Assembly: GCF_042433515.1 (NCBI RefSeq)
Contig: NZ_JBHLVH010000028.1
Location: 43,476 to 107,475, forward strand
DNA length: 64,000 nt
Direction of reading: 5' to 3'
Source: Kytococcus schroeteri
Lineage (GTDB): Bacteria; Actinomycetota; Actinomycetes; Actinomycetales; Dermatophilaceae
Within the stretch, counting starts at the first letter, position 1, and each line of letters opens with the position of its first letter. Shown one piece after another: positions 8,396-16,303 of the stretch. A model generated the notes under the pieces. It had not been told where the DNA came from and ran no database searches. It worked only from the letters and a program-made list of their open reading frames with translations. The translations under genes were made by a program, and so were the position numbers.

Positions 8396-9574
8396 TCACA
8401 CCTTGGCGGCGCGCCACCCGGCCTTGATCGCCTCGGCGGCGGAGCAGAACCACCGCTCCCCCTTGGCCGGCGAGATCTTGGTCTGCGTGTAGTGCCGCTG
8501 GCCCGGGGAGTGGAAGATCTTCTCCCCACTGCTGGAGATGTTGCCCTTGATGCGGCACGCGCCACCACCGGGCTCGGCCGGCGCCGGCGGGGTGTCCACC
8601 AGGCGGGCCGGCGGCGCGGTGGTGGCCGGAGCCGGGGCGGGCGTCGGGGTCGGGGCAGGGGCGGGGGCCGGAGCGGGGGCGGTGCAGCCGCTGCGCCCCC
8701 AGATGCCGAGCCGCTCGGCCTTGGCCGCCCGCTCGGCCGCCAGGTGGGCCGCACGGTTCTGGTACGGCTCGTCGTACAGGTACTCCGGAGCCAGGCCCTG
8801 GCGGATCATGCGCACGGCAGCGGAGTCTCCCCCGGCCATGCGGACGTGCCGCACCAGGCGTCCGTACCGGTCCCGGTTGTCCTGGGTGGGGTCGCGCTCC
8901 CGGGTGACGGTGGTGCCGGCGACCAGGTTCCGCAGGCCGGCGGACGCCTCGCGGAAGCCGCACTCGCCGATCTCCGGGGTGTCCAGGCCGATGACGCGCA
9001 CCCGCTCCACCCCGGAGGCCAGACGCACGTGGAGGGTGTCACCGTCGACGACCTTGACCACCGGGCCCCGGGACGCCCCGGCAGCAGCGGGAGCAGCGGC
9101 AGCGGCGGCCACCGGGGTGGAGGCTGCCGCGGGCGCCGCGGTGCGGGTGGCCGACGGTGTCGTCGTGGGGTCCACCGCCGTGGCGGACGCCCGCTCCGTG
9201 GCCGCGCTGCTGGGTGCTGCCACGGTGGCCGTGGGCGTCGTCGACCCCTCGCTGGCCGAGGAGGCTGAGGAACGATCCGCGCTGCGCGCGGCATTCGTGC
9301 GCGTCGGGGACGCGCTCGACGCCGCAGACGTCGGGGACCCGCTCGACGCCGACGCCGTCGTCTCCGCCCCGGAGCCGGACCCCTGCTCGGCCGCCGCGGC
9401 CTGCGAGACGTCCCCGGTCTCGGTGTAGCGACCCTCGCTGCCCAGCGAGCCGACGTCGCAGCCGGACAGCGTCACGGCCAGCAGGAGGCCGGGGAGCAGC
9501 AGCGACGTGCGGCGGGCCCACCGCCTCGGACGGGAACCGGTCGTCTGGGCATGGTGGGGGGCGTCAGCGGGCAC
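8396..9574 (-). CDS. Secreted lipoprotein nuclease (thermonuclease/SNase family)
   Basis: About 392 residues. Start chosen at GTG 9574, where GAGGA lies about ten bases upstream and a lipoprotein signal follows (hydrophobic LLLPGLLLAVT, lipobox LSGC with Cys near 39). Then comes about 130 residues of Ala/Ser/Thr/Pro-rich linker, an SNase-like domain (KVVDGDTLHV; VRVIGLDTPEIG; DRYGRLV, which supply the family's catalytic Arg/Glu/Arg), another Pro/Ala linker, and a short C-terminal module with KGNIS, PGQRHYT and GERWFCS motifs and two cysteines, common in secreted nuclease-like proteins of Actinobacteria. It probably degrades extracellular DNA or RNA while tethered to the membrane. Confidence 0.85.
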   Translation of the reverse strand: MPADAPHHAQTTGSRPRRWARRTSLLLPGLLLAVTLSGCDVGSLGSEGRYTETGDVSQAAAAEQGSGSGAETTASASSGSPTSAASSASPTRTNAARSADRSSASSASEGSTTPTATVAAPSSAATERASATAVDPTTTPSATRTAAPAAASTPVAAAAAAPAAAGASRGPVVKVVDGDTLHVRLASGVERVRVIGLDTPEIGECGFREASAGLRNLVAGTTVTRERDPTQDNRDRYGRLVRHVRMAGGDSAAVRMIRQGLAPEYLYDEPYQNRAAHLAAERAAKAERLGIWGRSGCTAPAPAPAPAPTPTPAPAPATTAPPARLVDTPPAPAEPGGGACRIKGNISSSGEKIFHSPGQRHYTQTKISPAKGERWFCSAAEAIKAGWRAAKV

Positions 9575-9674
9575 GGCGCGTCCTCGGCATCGTCGGTGAT
9601 GGGTCAAGAACTTGCACCACGGGGGCACCGTCGCGGGCGGGCGCCACGCGCAGGCGACCCATGGCGAGGACGCC

Positions 9675-9707
9675 GACGGGGGCCGCCCCGGGTGGGCGGC
9701 CCCCGTC
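9675..9707 (-). terminator. Hairpin terminator after the amino acid permease gene
   Basis: Fourteen-base stem (9675-9688 with 9694-9707) and a five-base loop, downstream of the permease stop at 9765 and upstream of the nuclease start. Confidence 0.7.
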
Positions 9708-9737
9708 ACTGCACCACCGCATCGGCAGAACAGGGTG

Positions 9738-9757
9738 GTCGGCCCACGTGGGCCGAC
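9738..9757. repeat. 20-base perfect palindrome
   Basis: A self-complementary 20-mer centred on CACGTG, eight bases beyond the permease stop. It is part of a longer nested inverted repeat (9721-9764) and probably helps terminate or stabilise the permease mRNA. An operator for the nuclease is less likely, because the nuclease start is about 160 bases away. Confidence 0.5.
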
Positions 9758-9764
9758 CGGCCGA

Positions 9765-11210
9765 TCAGGTGAGGTCCTCCGGGTGACGCAGACGGGTCGG
9801 CTTGGCGTACAGCGCCCGGTTGAGGAACCAGGTCAGCGCCCACGCCACCACGGCGATGACGACCAACCACCCGGCGATGACGTACTGCTCGGTGTCGCGA
9901 CCGGTCCACGGACCCACCATGTAGGCACACGCGATGGCGCCCACCCACGGGATCCAGGTGGGGGCCTTGAAGTAGTCGTGGTCGATCTCGTGGTCCCGCT
10001 TGCGCAGCACGATGCAGGCGACGTTCACCAGGGCGAACACGGCCAGCAGCAGCAGCGCGGTGGTCCCGCCCAGAGCGGAGACCTTGCCGACGAAGGTGAT
10101 CAGGCCGACGGCCAGCAGGGTGGTCACGATGATGGCAACCCACGGCGAACGACGGCCGCTGTGAACCAGCGCCAGCGGGCGCGGGAGGACGTCCTGCTTG
10201 GCCATGCCGTACAGCAGGCGGGAGGCCATGAGCATGTTGATGACCGCGGTGTTGGCCACGGCGAACATGGCGATGAACGGGTAGAAGGTGTCGATCGGCA
10301 GGTTCGGGGCGCCGGCCTGGACCACCTTGAGCAGCGGGGTGTCCCCCTCGCCCAGCTCACCCACCGGCACCAGGGCCACGGCGGTGACCGAGACCAGCAC
10401 GTAGATCGCCGCGGTGATGACCAGACCGGTGAACATGATGCGCGGGAAGGTCTTGATCGGGTCCTTGGTCTCCTCGGCCATGTTCACCGAGTCCTCGAAG
10501 CCGACCATGGCGAAGAAGGCCAACGACGTGCCGGCGGTGACGGCGAGGAACGCGTTCTTGTCGCCGCTGGTCTCGAACATCATCGCGCGGGAGAAGTCGA
10601 CCGGGGCGTCCGAGCCGCCCATGACAGCCCACAGGCCCACGAAGATCACCAGCAGCAGACCTGACAGCTCGACGCAGGTGAGCACCACGTTGAGCATGAC
10701 CGACTCGGCCACGCCCCGGAAGTTGATGAGGGCCACCAGCAGCATGAAGGCCACGGCCAGCAGGAGCACCGGCAGGGAGTCCGAGGCCCAGTCCGCACCG
10801 AGGCCGGCCGAGAGGTTGGACGCGAAGGCCTTGGCTGCGGTGGAGGCCGAGGTGATGCCCGAGGCCATCACCAGGAAGGTCACCATGAAGGTGAGGAACT
10901 GGATGCCGAAGGCCTGGTGGATGAAGTTGGCCGCACCACCGGCGTGCGGGTACTTGGTGATGAGCTCGAGGTAGGCGAAGGCGGTGATGATGGCGATCGC
11001 GAAGGCGATGACGAACGGCACCCAGACCGCGCCGCCCACCTCGTGGGCCACCTTGCCGGTGATGGCGTAGATGCCGGTGCCCAGGATGTCACCGATGATG
11101 AACAGCAGCAGGAGCTTGGGGCCCAGGACCCGCTTCAGCTCGGGTTCGCCCCCGGAAGGGGCTGCCGAGCCGTCCGGGACCGGGGACGTCTGCGAGGTGG
11201 CGGTACTCAT
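9765..11210 (-). CDS. APC-family amino acid permease
   Basis: A 481-residue transporter of the amino acid-polyamine-organocation superfamily (PF13520/PF00324) with about twelve membrane spans. The first span carries the substrate-binding GDILGTGIYAITG motif, and the cytoplasmic FAMVGFEDSVNMAEE motif lies at about 215-230, typical of the family. The N-terminal 25 residues are a Ser/Pro/Gly-rich cytoplasmic tail. The substrate cannot be read from the sequence. It is a single-gene unit with its own terminator. Upstream lies a perfect 10-base palindrome (11213-11222) close to the start codon. Confidence 0.88.
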   Translation of the reverse strand: MSTATSQTSPVPDGSAAPSGGEPELKRVLGPKLLLLFIIGDILGTGIYAITGKVAHEVGGAVWVPFVIAFAIAIITAFAYLELITKYPHAGGAANFIHQAFGIQFLTFMVTFLVMASGITSASTAAKAFASNLSAGLGADWASDSLPVLLLAVAFMLLVALINFRGVAESVMLNVVLTCVELSGLLLVIFVGLWAVMGGSDAPVDFSRAMMFETSGDKNAFLAVTAGTSLAFFAMVGFEDSVNMAEETKDPIKTFPRIMFTGLVITAAIYVLVSVTAVALVPVGELGEGDTPLLKVVQAGAPNLPIDTFYPFIAMFAVANTAVINMLMASRLLYGMAKQDVLPRPLALVHSGRRSPWVAIIVTTLLAVGLITFVGKVSALGGTTALLLLAVFALVNVACIVLRKRDHEIDHDYFKAPTWIPWVGAIACAYMVGPWTGRDTEQYVIAGWLVVIAVVAWALTWFLNRALYAKPTRLRHPEDLT

Positions 11211-11212
11211 GG

Positions 11213-11222
11213 ACCATATGGT
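11213..11222. promoter_or_regulatory. Palindrome in front of the permease gene
   Basis: ACCATATGGT, two bases upstream of the permease ATG. A little further up, TGTGA-N6-CCACG (11237-11252) is a half-conserved CRP-type site. Either could be an operator, but the evidence is short. Confidence 0.3.
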
Positions 11223-11291
11223 GCGGCATCGCGTGTGACTGGCACCACGCCGACACGCATTTCGTTGCCAGAGCGAGACCTCCGGCCACCA

Positions 11292-11317
11292 CCGGCCACT
11301 CGACGCGAGGTGGCCGG
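11292..11317 (-). terminator. Probable hairpin terminator of parE
   Basis: Eight-base arms (11292-11299, 11310-11317) with a loop that can pair further, just past the parE stop. Confidence 0.5.
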
Positions 11318-11322
11318 CCCCT

Positions 11323-13455
11323 TCAGGCGTCGATGCGCTCGGCGTCCAGCTGCGCGGCGTTGCTCACGATGAACTCCTTGCGCGGGGCCACCTCGTTGCC
11401 CATGAGCAGGGTGAAGATGCGCTCGCCGGCCTCCACGTCCGCCATCGTCACGCGGCGCAGGGTGCGGTGGGCCGGGTCCATGGTGGTCTCGGCCAGCTGG
11501 TCGGCGTCCATCTCGCCCAGGCCCTTGTAGCGCTGCAGCGGGTCCTTGAGCGTGCGCCCGTTCTTGCGCAGGCGCGCCAGCTCCCTGTGGAGCTGGGCCT
11601 CGGAGTAGGTGTACACGTAGTCGTTGGCCCTGCCTCGGTTCACCACCTCGATGCGGTGCAGCGGCGGCACCGCGGCGTAGACCCGCCCGGCGTCGACCAG
11701 GGGCCGCATGTAGCGGAAGAACAGGGTGAGCAGCAGGGTGCGGATGTGGGCGCCGTCCACGTCGGCGTCGGTCATGATGATGACCTTGCCGTAGCGGGAG
11801 GCCTCGAGGTCGAAGCTGCGGCCCGAGCCGGCCCCGATGCTCTGGATGATGGCCGCGCACTCCTCGTTGTTCAGCATGTCGGCCACCGAGGCCTTCTGCG
11901 TGTTGAGGATCTTGCCGCGGATGGGCAGCAGGGCCTGGAAGTCGCTCTGGCGCGCCAGCTTGGCGGTGCCCAGGGCCGAGTCGCCCTCCACGATGAACAG
12001 CTCGCTGCCCTCGGTGTCGGTGGACCGGCAGTCCACCAGCTTGGTGGGCAGCGAGGAGGTCTCCAGCGCGTTCTTGCGGCGCTGCGTCTCCTTGTGCATG
12101 CGCGCCGAGACGCGGGACCTCATCTCCGCGACGATCTTCTCCAGCACGGCCGCGGACTGTTGCTTCTGCCCGCGGGCGGTGCTCGTGAGCAGCGCCGTGA
12201 GTTCGGTCTCCACCACCTTGGACACGATGCTGCGCACTGCCGAGGTGCCCAGCACCTCCTTGGTCTGCCCCTCGAACTGCGGCTCGGCCAGACGCACGGT
12301 CACCACCGCGGTGAGGCCCGCCAGCACGTCGTCCTTCTCGATCTTGTCCTTGCCCGGCTTGAGCTTGCGGGAGTTGGCCTCCACCTGCTTGCGCACCACC
12401 TTGAGCAGCGCGGCCTCGAAACCGGACACGTGGGTGCCGCCCTTGGGCGTGGCGATGATGTTGACGAACGAGCGCTCCACCGTGTCGTACCCGGTGCCCC
12501 AGCGCAGCGCGACGTCCACCTCGCAGTCGCGCTCCACCTCGGTGGGCACCATGTGGCCGGCGTCGTCGAGCACCGGCACGGTCTCGGTGAAGGTGCCGGT
12601 GCCCTGCAGGCGCCAGGTGTCGGTCACCGCCTCGTCGGCCGCCAGGTACTCGGCGAACTCGGTGATGCCCCCCTCGTGGAGGAAGGTCTCGGTGTGGGTG
12701 CCGTTCTCCCCCGGCGTGCCCGGGATGCGGCGCTTGTCGGTGATGCTGATGCGCAGGCCGGGCACCAGGAAGGAGGTCTGGCGGGCTCGGTCGGTGAGCT
12801 GCCGGTAGGAGAACTCCGCGTCGGCCAGGAAGATCTGCGGGTCGGCCCAGTAGCGCACGCGCGTGCCGGTGACGCCGCGCTTGACCGTGCCGGCCTTCCG
12901 CAGCTCGCTGCCGGTGGTGAACGGTTCGAAGGTGCTGCTCGGCGAGGGGCCCGAGGCGTCGTCGGCGAAGACGCCCGGCTCACCGCGGCGGAAGCTCATG
13001 CCCCAGGTGGTGCCGGCGCGGTCCACCTGCACGTCCAGGCGGGAACTCAGGGCGTTGACCACGCTGGCACCCACGCCGTGCAGACCACCGGATGCGGTGT
13101 ACGAGCCGCCGCCGAACTTCCCGCCGGCGTGCAACTTGGTGTAGACGAGCTCCACGCCCGTCAGGCCGGTGCGGGGCTCCACGTCCACCGGCACGCCACG
13201 GCCGTCGTCGGCCACCTCCACCGAGCCGTCGGCGTGGAGGGTGACGTCCACGCCGGTGGCGAAGCCGCCGAGGGCCTCGTCCACGGAGTTGTCGATGATC
13301 TCCCACAGGCAGTGCATGAGGCCCCGGGAGTCGGTGGAGCCGATGTACATGCCGGGCCGCTTGCGCACCGCCTCGAGGCCCTCGAGCACCTGGAGGTGCC
13401 GGGCGTCGTAGCCGGTGCTGCTGGTGGTCGAGGCCTTGGCAGTGCGGGGATTCAC
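11323..13455 (-). CDS. parE: DNA topoisomerase IV subunit B
   Basis: The ATPase/TOPRIM subunit (710 residues) that drives the ParC subunit encoded at 1115-3610. GHKL ATPase motifs: EIIDNSVDEAL (about 52-62), DDGRGVPV and GGLHGVGASVVNAL. The transducer region is followed by the TOPRIM motifs EGDSALG (about 494) and DADVDGAHI (about 563). The start is GTG 13455; the frame is open further upstream but that part looks unlike any ParE. No Shine-Dalgarno is seen, and TAGGTT lies seven bases ahead of the GTG. DUF7455 and DUF456 genes lie upstream on the same strand. Actinobacterial ParE and ParC genes are commonly close but not adjacent, as here. Confidence 0.93.
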   Translation of the reverse strand: MNPRTAKASTTSSTGYDARHLQVLEGLEAVRKRPGMYIGSTDSRGLMHCLWEIIDNSVDEALGGFATGVDVTLHADGSVEVADDGRGVPVDVEPRTGLTGVELVYTKLHAGGKFGGGSYTASGGLHGVGASVVNALSSRLDVQVDRAGTTWGMSFRRGEPGVFADDASGPSPSSTFEPFTTGSELRKAGTVKRGVTGTRVRYWADPQIFLADAEFSYRQLTDRARQTSFLVPGLRISITDKRRIPGTPGENGTHTETFLHEGGITEFAEYLAADEAVTDTWRLQGTGTFTETVPVLDDAGHMVPTEVERDCEVDVALRWGTGYDTVERSFVNIIATPKGGTHVSGFEAALLKVVRKQVEANSRKLKPGKDKIEKDDVLAGLTAVVTVRLAEPQFEGQTKEVLGTSAVRSIVSKVVETELTALLTSTARGQKQQSAAVLEKIVAEMRSRVSARMHKETQRRKNALETSSLPTKLVDCRSTDTEGSELFIVEGDSALGTAKLARQSDFQALLPIRGKILNTQKASVADMLNNEECAAIIQSIGAGSGRSFDLEASRYGKVIIMTDADVDGAHIRTLLLTLFFRYMRPLVDAGRVYAAVPPLHRIEVVNRGRANDYVYTYSEAQLHRELARLRKNGRTLKDPLQRYKGLGEMDADQLAETTMDPAHRTLRRVTMADVEAGERIFTLLMGNEVAPRKEFIVSNAAQLDAERIDA

Positions 13456-13462
13456 GGGGCCA

Positions 13463-13468
13463 AACCTA
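13463..13468 (-). promoter_or_regulatory. Putative -10 box of parE
   Basis: TAGGTT on the minus strand, seven bases before the GTG start; no ribosome site in between. Confidence 0.4.
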
Positions 13469-13513
13469 GGTGACGCCACCGACAGCCTCGTGAGGCGGTG
13501 GGGCGTGTCCGCC

Positions 13514-14014
13514 TCAGAACAGGGCGGGCAGCACCAGGCTCGCCAGCCAGGTGCCGGCGATGAGCATGCCGGCAAGCAGCTCGATGAGGATGCTGGTGCC
13601 CACGGCCTTGAGCGCGTGCAGGGTGGCCTGCCAGGGGGTGAGCCCACCGGACGAGCCGCGCAGGGCCTGGGCGAGGAAGACACCGCCCACGAAGCCCACG
13701 AACAGGCCCACGACGGGGATCACGAAGAAGCCCACGATGCCGCCGAGCACGCCGACCAGCAGCGTGGAGGTGCGGATGCCGGCGGCCTTCATGCGGCGGC
13801 CGGGCACCAGGTACTGCACCACCGTGGCGGTGCCGGCCAGCACGGTGGCGATGCCGAGCACCCACCACGCGGCGGTGGACTGGACCGCCAGCGCCCACAC
13901 CAGGGTGGAGGCCCACACCACCACCAGGCCGGGCAGCACGAGCAGCGCGCTGCCGACGAGGCCGACCAGCATGGCGGCGCCGACGAGGACGGCGAGCAGG
14001 ACGGTCCAGTCCAT
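13514..14014 (-). CDS. DUF456 family membrane protein
   Basis: A 166-residue membrane protein with four to five hydrophobic spans and the Gly-rich segments typical of DUF456 (GLVGSALLVLPG near 18-29; GGIVGFFVIPVVGLFVG near 90-106). Function unknown. The ATG at 14014 lies five bases after the stop of the zinc-ribbon-like gene upstream on the same strand, so the two are likely co-transcribed. parE follows 58 bases downstream but appears to have its own promoter. Confidence 0.8.
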   Translation of the reverse strand: MDWTVLLAVLVGAAMLVGLVGSALLVLPGLVVVWASTLVWALAVQSTAAWWVLGIATVLAGTATVVQYLVPGRRMKAAGIRTSTLLVGVLGGIVGFFVIPVVGLFVGFVGGVFLAQALRGSSGGLTPWQATLHALKAVGTSILIELLAGMLIAGTWLASLVLPALF

Positions 14015-14019
14015 GGGCG

Positions 14020-14232
14020 TCAGCCGTGCAGCAGGTGCGTCTCGTCGAGCACCTCGACGTCCGCGCGGTCCTGCAGGGCGGGCAGGTGCTCCTGGCCGTG
14101 GTGGGCGCAGAAGTGCAGCGGGGAGCCGGCGAGGGTGACGCGCACGTAGGCGCGGGCGCCGCAGCGGTCGCAGCGGTCGGCGGCGGTCAGGACGGGGGCG
14201 ACGGCAGTCTCCACGAGTACCTCCTGGGTCAT
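14020..14232 (-). CDS. DUF7455 small zinc-binding-like protein
   Basis: Seventy residues. A CDRCGARAYV motif (21-30) and FCAHHG (41-46) provide Cys/His pairs like a zinc ribbon, the pattern of the actinobacterial DUF7455 family. Homologues are often found near parE or the principal sigma factor gene; no sigma factor gene is present here. The start is the ATG at 14232. The longer frame upstream is only an absence of stops in GC-rich DNA. Role unknown. Confidence 0.75.
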   Translation of the reverse strand: MTQEVLVETAVAPVLTAADRCDRCGARAYVRVTLAGSPLHFCAHHGQEHLPALQDRADVEVLDETHLLHG

Positions 14233-14348
14233 GGCTGCTGTGTCAGCAGGTCGTTCCGGGTCCCCGGGTGCGGGGTCCGTGCCCGTGCCAACAGGGGGCG
14301 GGGCCGGGACGTTCCGGGTTTCGCCGTGGGCGCAATCGGCCGGGTGCG

Positions 14349-15041
14349 TCAGCGGCCGCGCTCGTCGCGCCGGGCGTCCCAGCGGCGCTCGAGCCGCTGC
14401 ATGAAGGACCCCTGGGTGGCCCGGGCACGGCCGGGAGTGCCGGCACGGCCGCTGACAACGGACCCCCCGGCGCGACCGGGGAGACCGTCCACCCGGGACC
14501 CGGTGACCCGTCGGCCGCCGTCCCAGACGCTGCCCGGGCGGTCCCGCCCGAAGGGGTCGCGCCCGAGGAGGCCACGCGGCGCGCCCGGGTCGGGCCGCGC
14601 AGGGGCCTGACGGTGCTCCCCCCACGAGGAGCGGGAGGAGTTGCCGGGCATGCGCATCCACAGCGCGGCCGCGATGACGAGCAGCGCAAAACCCCCGACC
14701 CCCACCCACGGCAGCCGGGCCCAGGCGGCCAGTGCGTACAGCCCGATGGCCACGGTCACCACGAGCAGGCCCACCACCAGGCGTCCGGCACGGGAACGGC
14801 GACCGGTGGGGCGGGCGGAGGGGCCGTCGAGGGGGCGGGCACCGGTCGGCGGGGCGTCCTCGTCCAAGGGCGGGGCCGCCGCGGTGGCGCGACCGGCGAA
14901 CACGGCGAACAGGTCGGCCTCGTGGGAGTCCCGGCGAGCGGTTCGCTCGACCTCGGGCATGTGGGAGTGGTCGCCGTCCTCCACCAGCAGGGACTGCTCC
15001 AGGGCGTCCAGTCGGCTCTGCTCGTCTTCCGACAGGGCCAT
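14349..15041 (-). CDS. DUF3040 membrane protein
   Basis: About 230 residues. It begins MALSEDEQSRLDALEQSL, the hallmark of DUF3040 proteins, with a short acidic N-terminal helix, then two adjacent membrane spans (about 90-130) and a long basic, Gly/Arg/Pro-rich cytoplasmic tail. The start at 15041 is supported by GGAGG seven bases upstream; a TAGACT -10 box lies at 15114-15119. Function unknown. In many Actinobacteria the gene sits near dinB, as here. Confidence 0.8.
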   Translation of the reverse strand: MALSEDEQSRLDALEQSLLVEDGDHSHMPEVERTARRDSHEADLFAVFAGRATAAAPPLDEDAPPTGARPLDGPSARPTGRRSRAGRLVVGLLVVTVAIGLYALAAWARLPWVGVGGFALLVIAAALWMRMPGNSSRSSWGEHRQAPARPDPGAPRGLLGRDPFGRDRPGSVWDGGRRVTGSRVDGLPGRAGGSVVSGRAGTPGRARATQGSFMQRLERRWDARRDERGR

Positions 15042-15133
15042 CGGCCACCTCCAGCTCCGGTCCACGACCTCACGGATCCGTCGACGGCTCCCGACGCACG
15101 CCGCGGTCCGTCCAGTCTACGCATGCGCACGGC

Positions 15134-16303
15134 TCACCGACCGGCCCCGGAGAGCAGGCTGGCCGGCCGCACGATGCCGGCCCCGAACCGGGCACTGGCC
15201 CGGTCCACCGCCACGTCGGCCTCGCGCCACCCGACCTCCGGCTCGTCCAGCATCGCCTGCCGGGGGGTGCTCTCGGCGGGGGTGAGCCCGGAGAGCACCA
15301 CCCGCACCATGCGCACGCGGGCACGCTGCAGGCCCAGGGACCGGAAGGCGACCAGGGCCGCCTCGTGCACCTCCCGGCTCACGTCGGTGGGGCGGCGCAG
15401 GGTGGTGGAGCGCTGCACGGTGGTGAAGTCCGCGAAGCGCACCGTCACCTGCACGGTGCGGCCCACCGACCCGGCCGCACGCGCCCGGGCGGCCACCCGG
15501 TCGGAGAGCAGCAGCAGCCGGGTCTCCACCTGGCGGGGGTCGTCGACGTCGTGGTCGAAGGTCTGGCCGTTGCCGATGGTCTTCTCGGCCACCACCGGGC
15601 GCACCCGGGCCGGGTCACGGCCCCACGCCCGCTCGGCCAGGGCGGCCCCGGCGTGGTGGCCGACGATCCGCTGGAGGGTGGGCACCGGCGTGTGGGCCAC
15701 CTGCCCCACCGTGGTCAGACCGAACCGGGCCAGTTGCTCGGCGGTGCGCTCCCCCACGCCCCACAGCACGCCCACGTCCAGCGGGTGGAGGAAGGGCACG
15801 ACCTCGGCCGGGGTGACCTCGCGGACACCGTCCGGCTTGGCCTGGCCGGAGGCCACCTTGGCCACGAAGGGGTTGGGGCCGATGCCGACCGAGCAGGTGA
15901 TCTGCTGCTCGGCGAGCACGGTGCGGCGGATCCACTCGGCCACCTGCTGGGGCGTCCCCCACCGACGGGCGGTGCCACCGAGGTCGAGGAAGGCCTCGTC
16001 CACCGAGGTGGGCTGCACCGTGTGGGTGACCTGGCGGAAGACCTCCATGACCGCCTCCGAGACCGCCGCGTACCGCTCGTGGTCGGGGCGCACCACGGTG
16101 GCCTGCGGGCACAGCCACCGGGCCCGGGCCATGGGCATGGCCGAGCGGACCCCGAAGGCCCGCGCCTCGTAGGTGGCCGAGAGCACCACCGACCGGTGGC
16201 CGCCACCCACCACCACGGGGTGGCCCCGCAGCTCGGGGCGGTCCACCAGGGCCACCGAGGCGTAGAAGGCGTCCATGTCCACGTGCAGCACCGCGCTCAC
16301 CAT
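15134..16303 (-). CDS. dinB: Y-family DNA polymerase IV
   Basis: A 389-residue translesion polymerase. Catalytic acidic motifs: HVDMDAFYASV at the N-terminus (Asp9 and Asp11) and SVDEAFLD near residue 103. Fingers and thumb regions follow with helix-hairpin motifs (VGERTAEQL), then the little-finger domain with GRTVQVTVRFADF. It ends soon after the little finger and no clear clamp-binding tail is visible. The ATG at 16303 overlaps the dnaE2 stop by seven bases and has a GGGGAGC ribosome site, so it is coupled to dnaE2. Here it takes the place that ImuB has in mycobacterial mutasome operons, but the active-site acids are intact, unlike ImuB. Confidence 0.92.
   Translation of the reverse strand: MVSAVLHVDMDAFYASVALVDRPELRGHPVVVGGGHRSVVLSATYEARAFGVRSAMPMARARWLCPQATVVRPDHERYAAVSEAVMEVFRQVTHTVQPTSVDEAFLDLGGTARRWGTPQQVAEWIRRTVLAEQQITCSVGIGPNPFVAKVASGQAKPDGVREVTPAEVVPFLHPLDVGVLWGVGERTAEQLARFGLTTVGQVAHTPVPTLQRIVGHHAGAALAERAWGRDPARVRPVVAEKTIGNGQTFDHDVDDPRQVETRLLLLSDRVAARARAAGSVGRTVQVTVRFADFTTVQRSTTLRRPTDVSREVHEAALVAFRSLGLQRARVRMVRVVLSGLTPAESTPRQAMLDEPEVGWREADVAVDRASARFGAGIVRPASLLSGAGR

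Noticed and set aside
14233..14348. Sigma factor or RNA gene near DUF7455
   Set aside because: This 116-base gap is too short for a sigma factor gene and shows no tRNA-like or other RNA fold I can support; it probably holds only the promoter.
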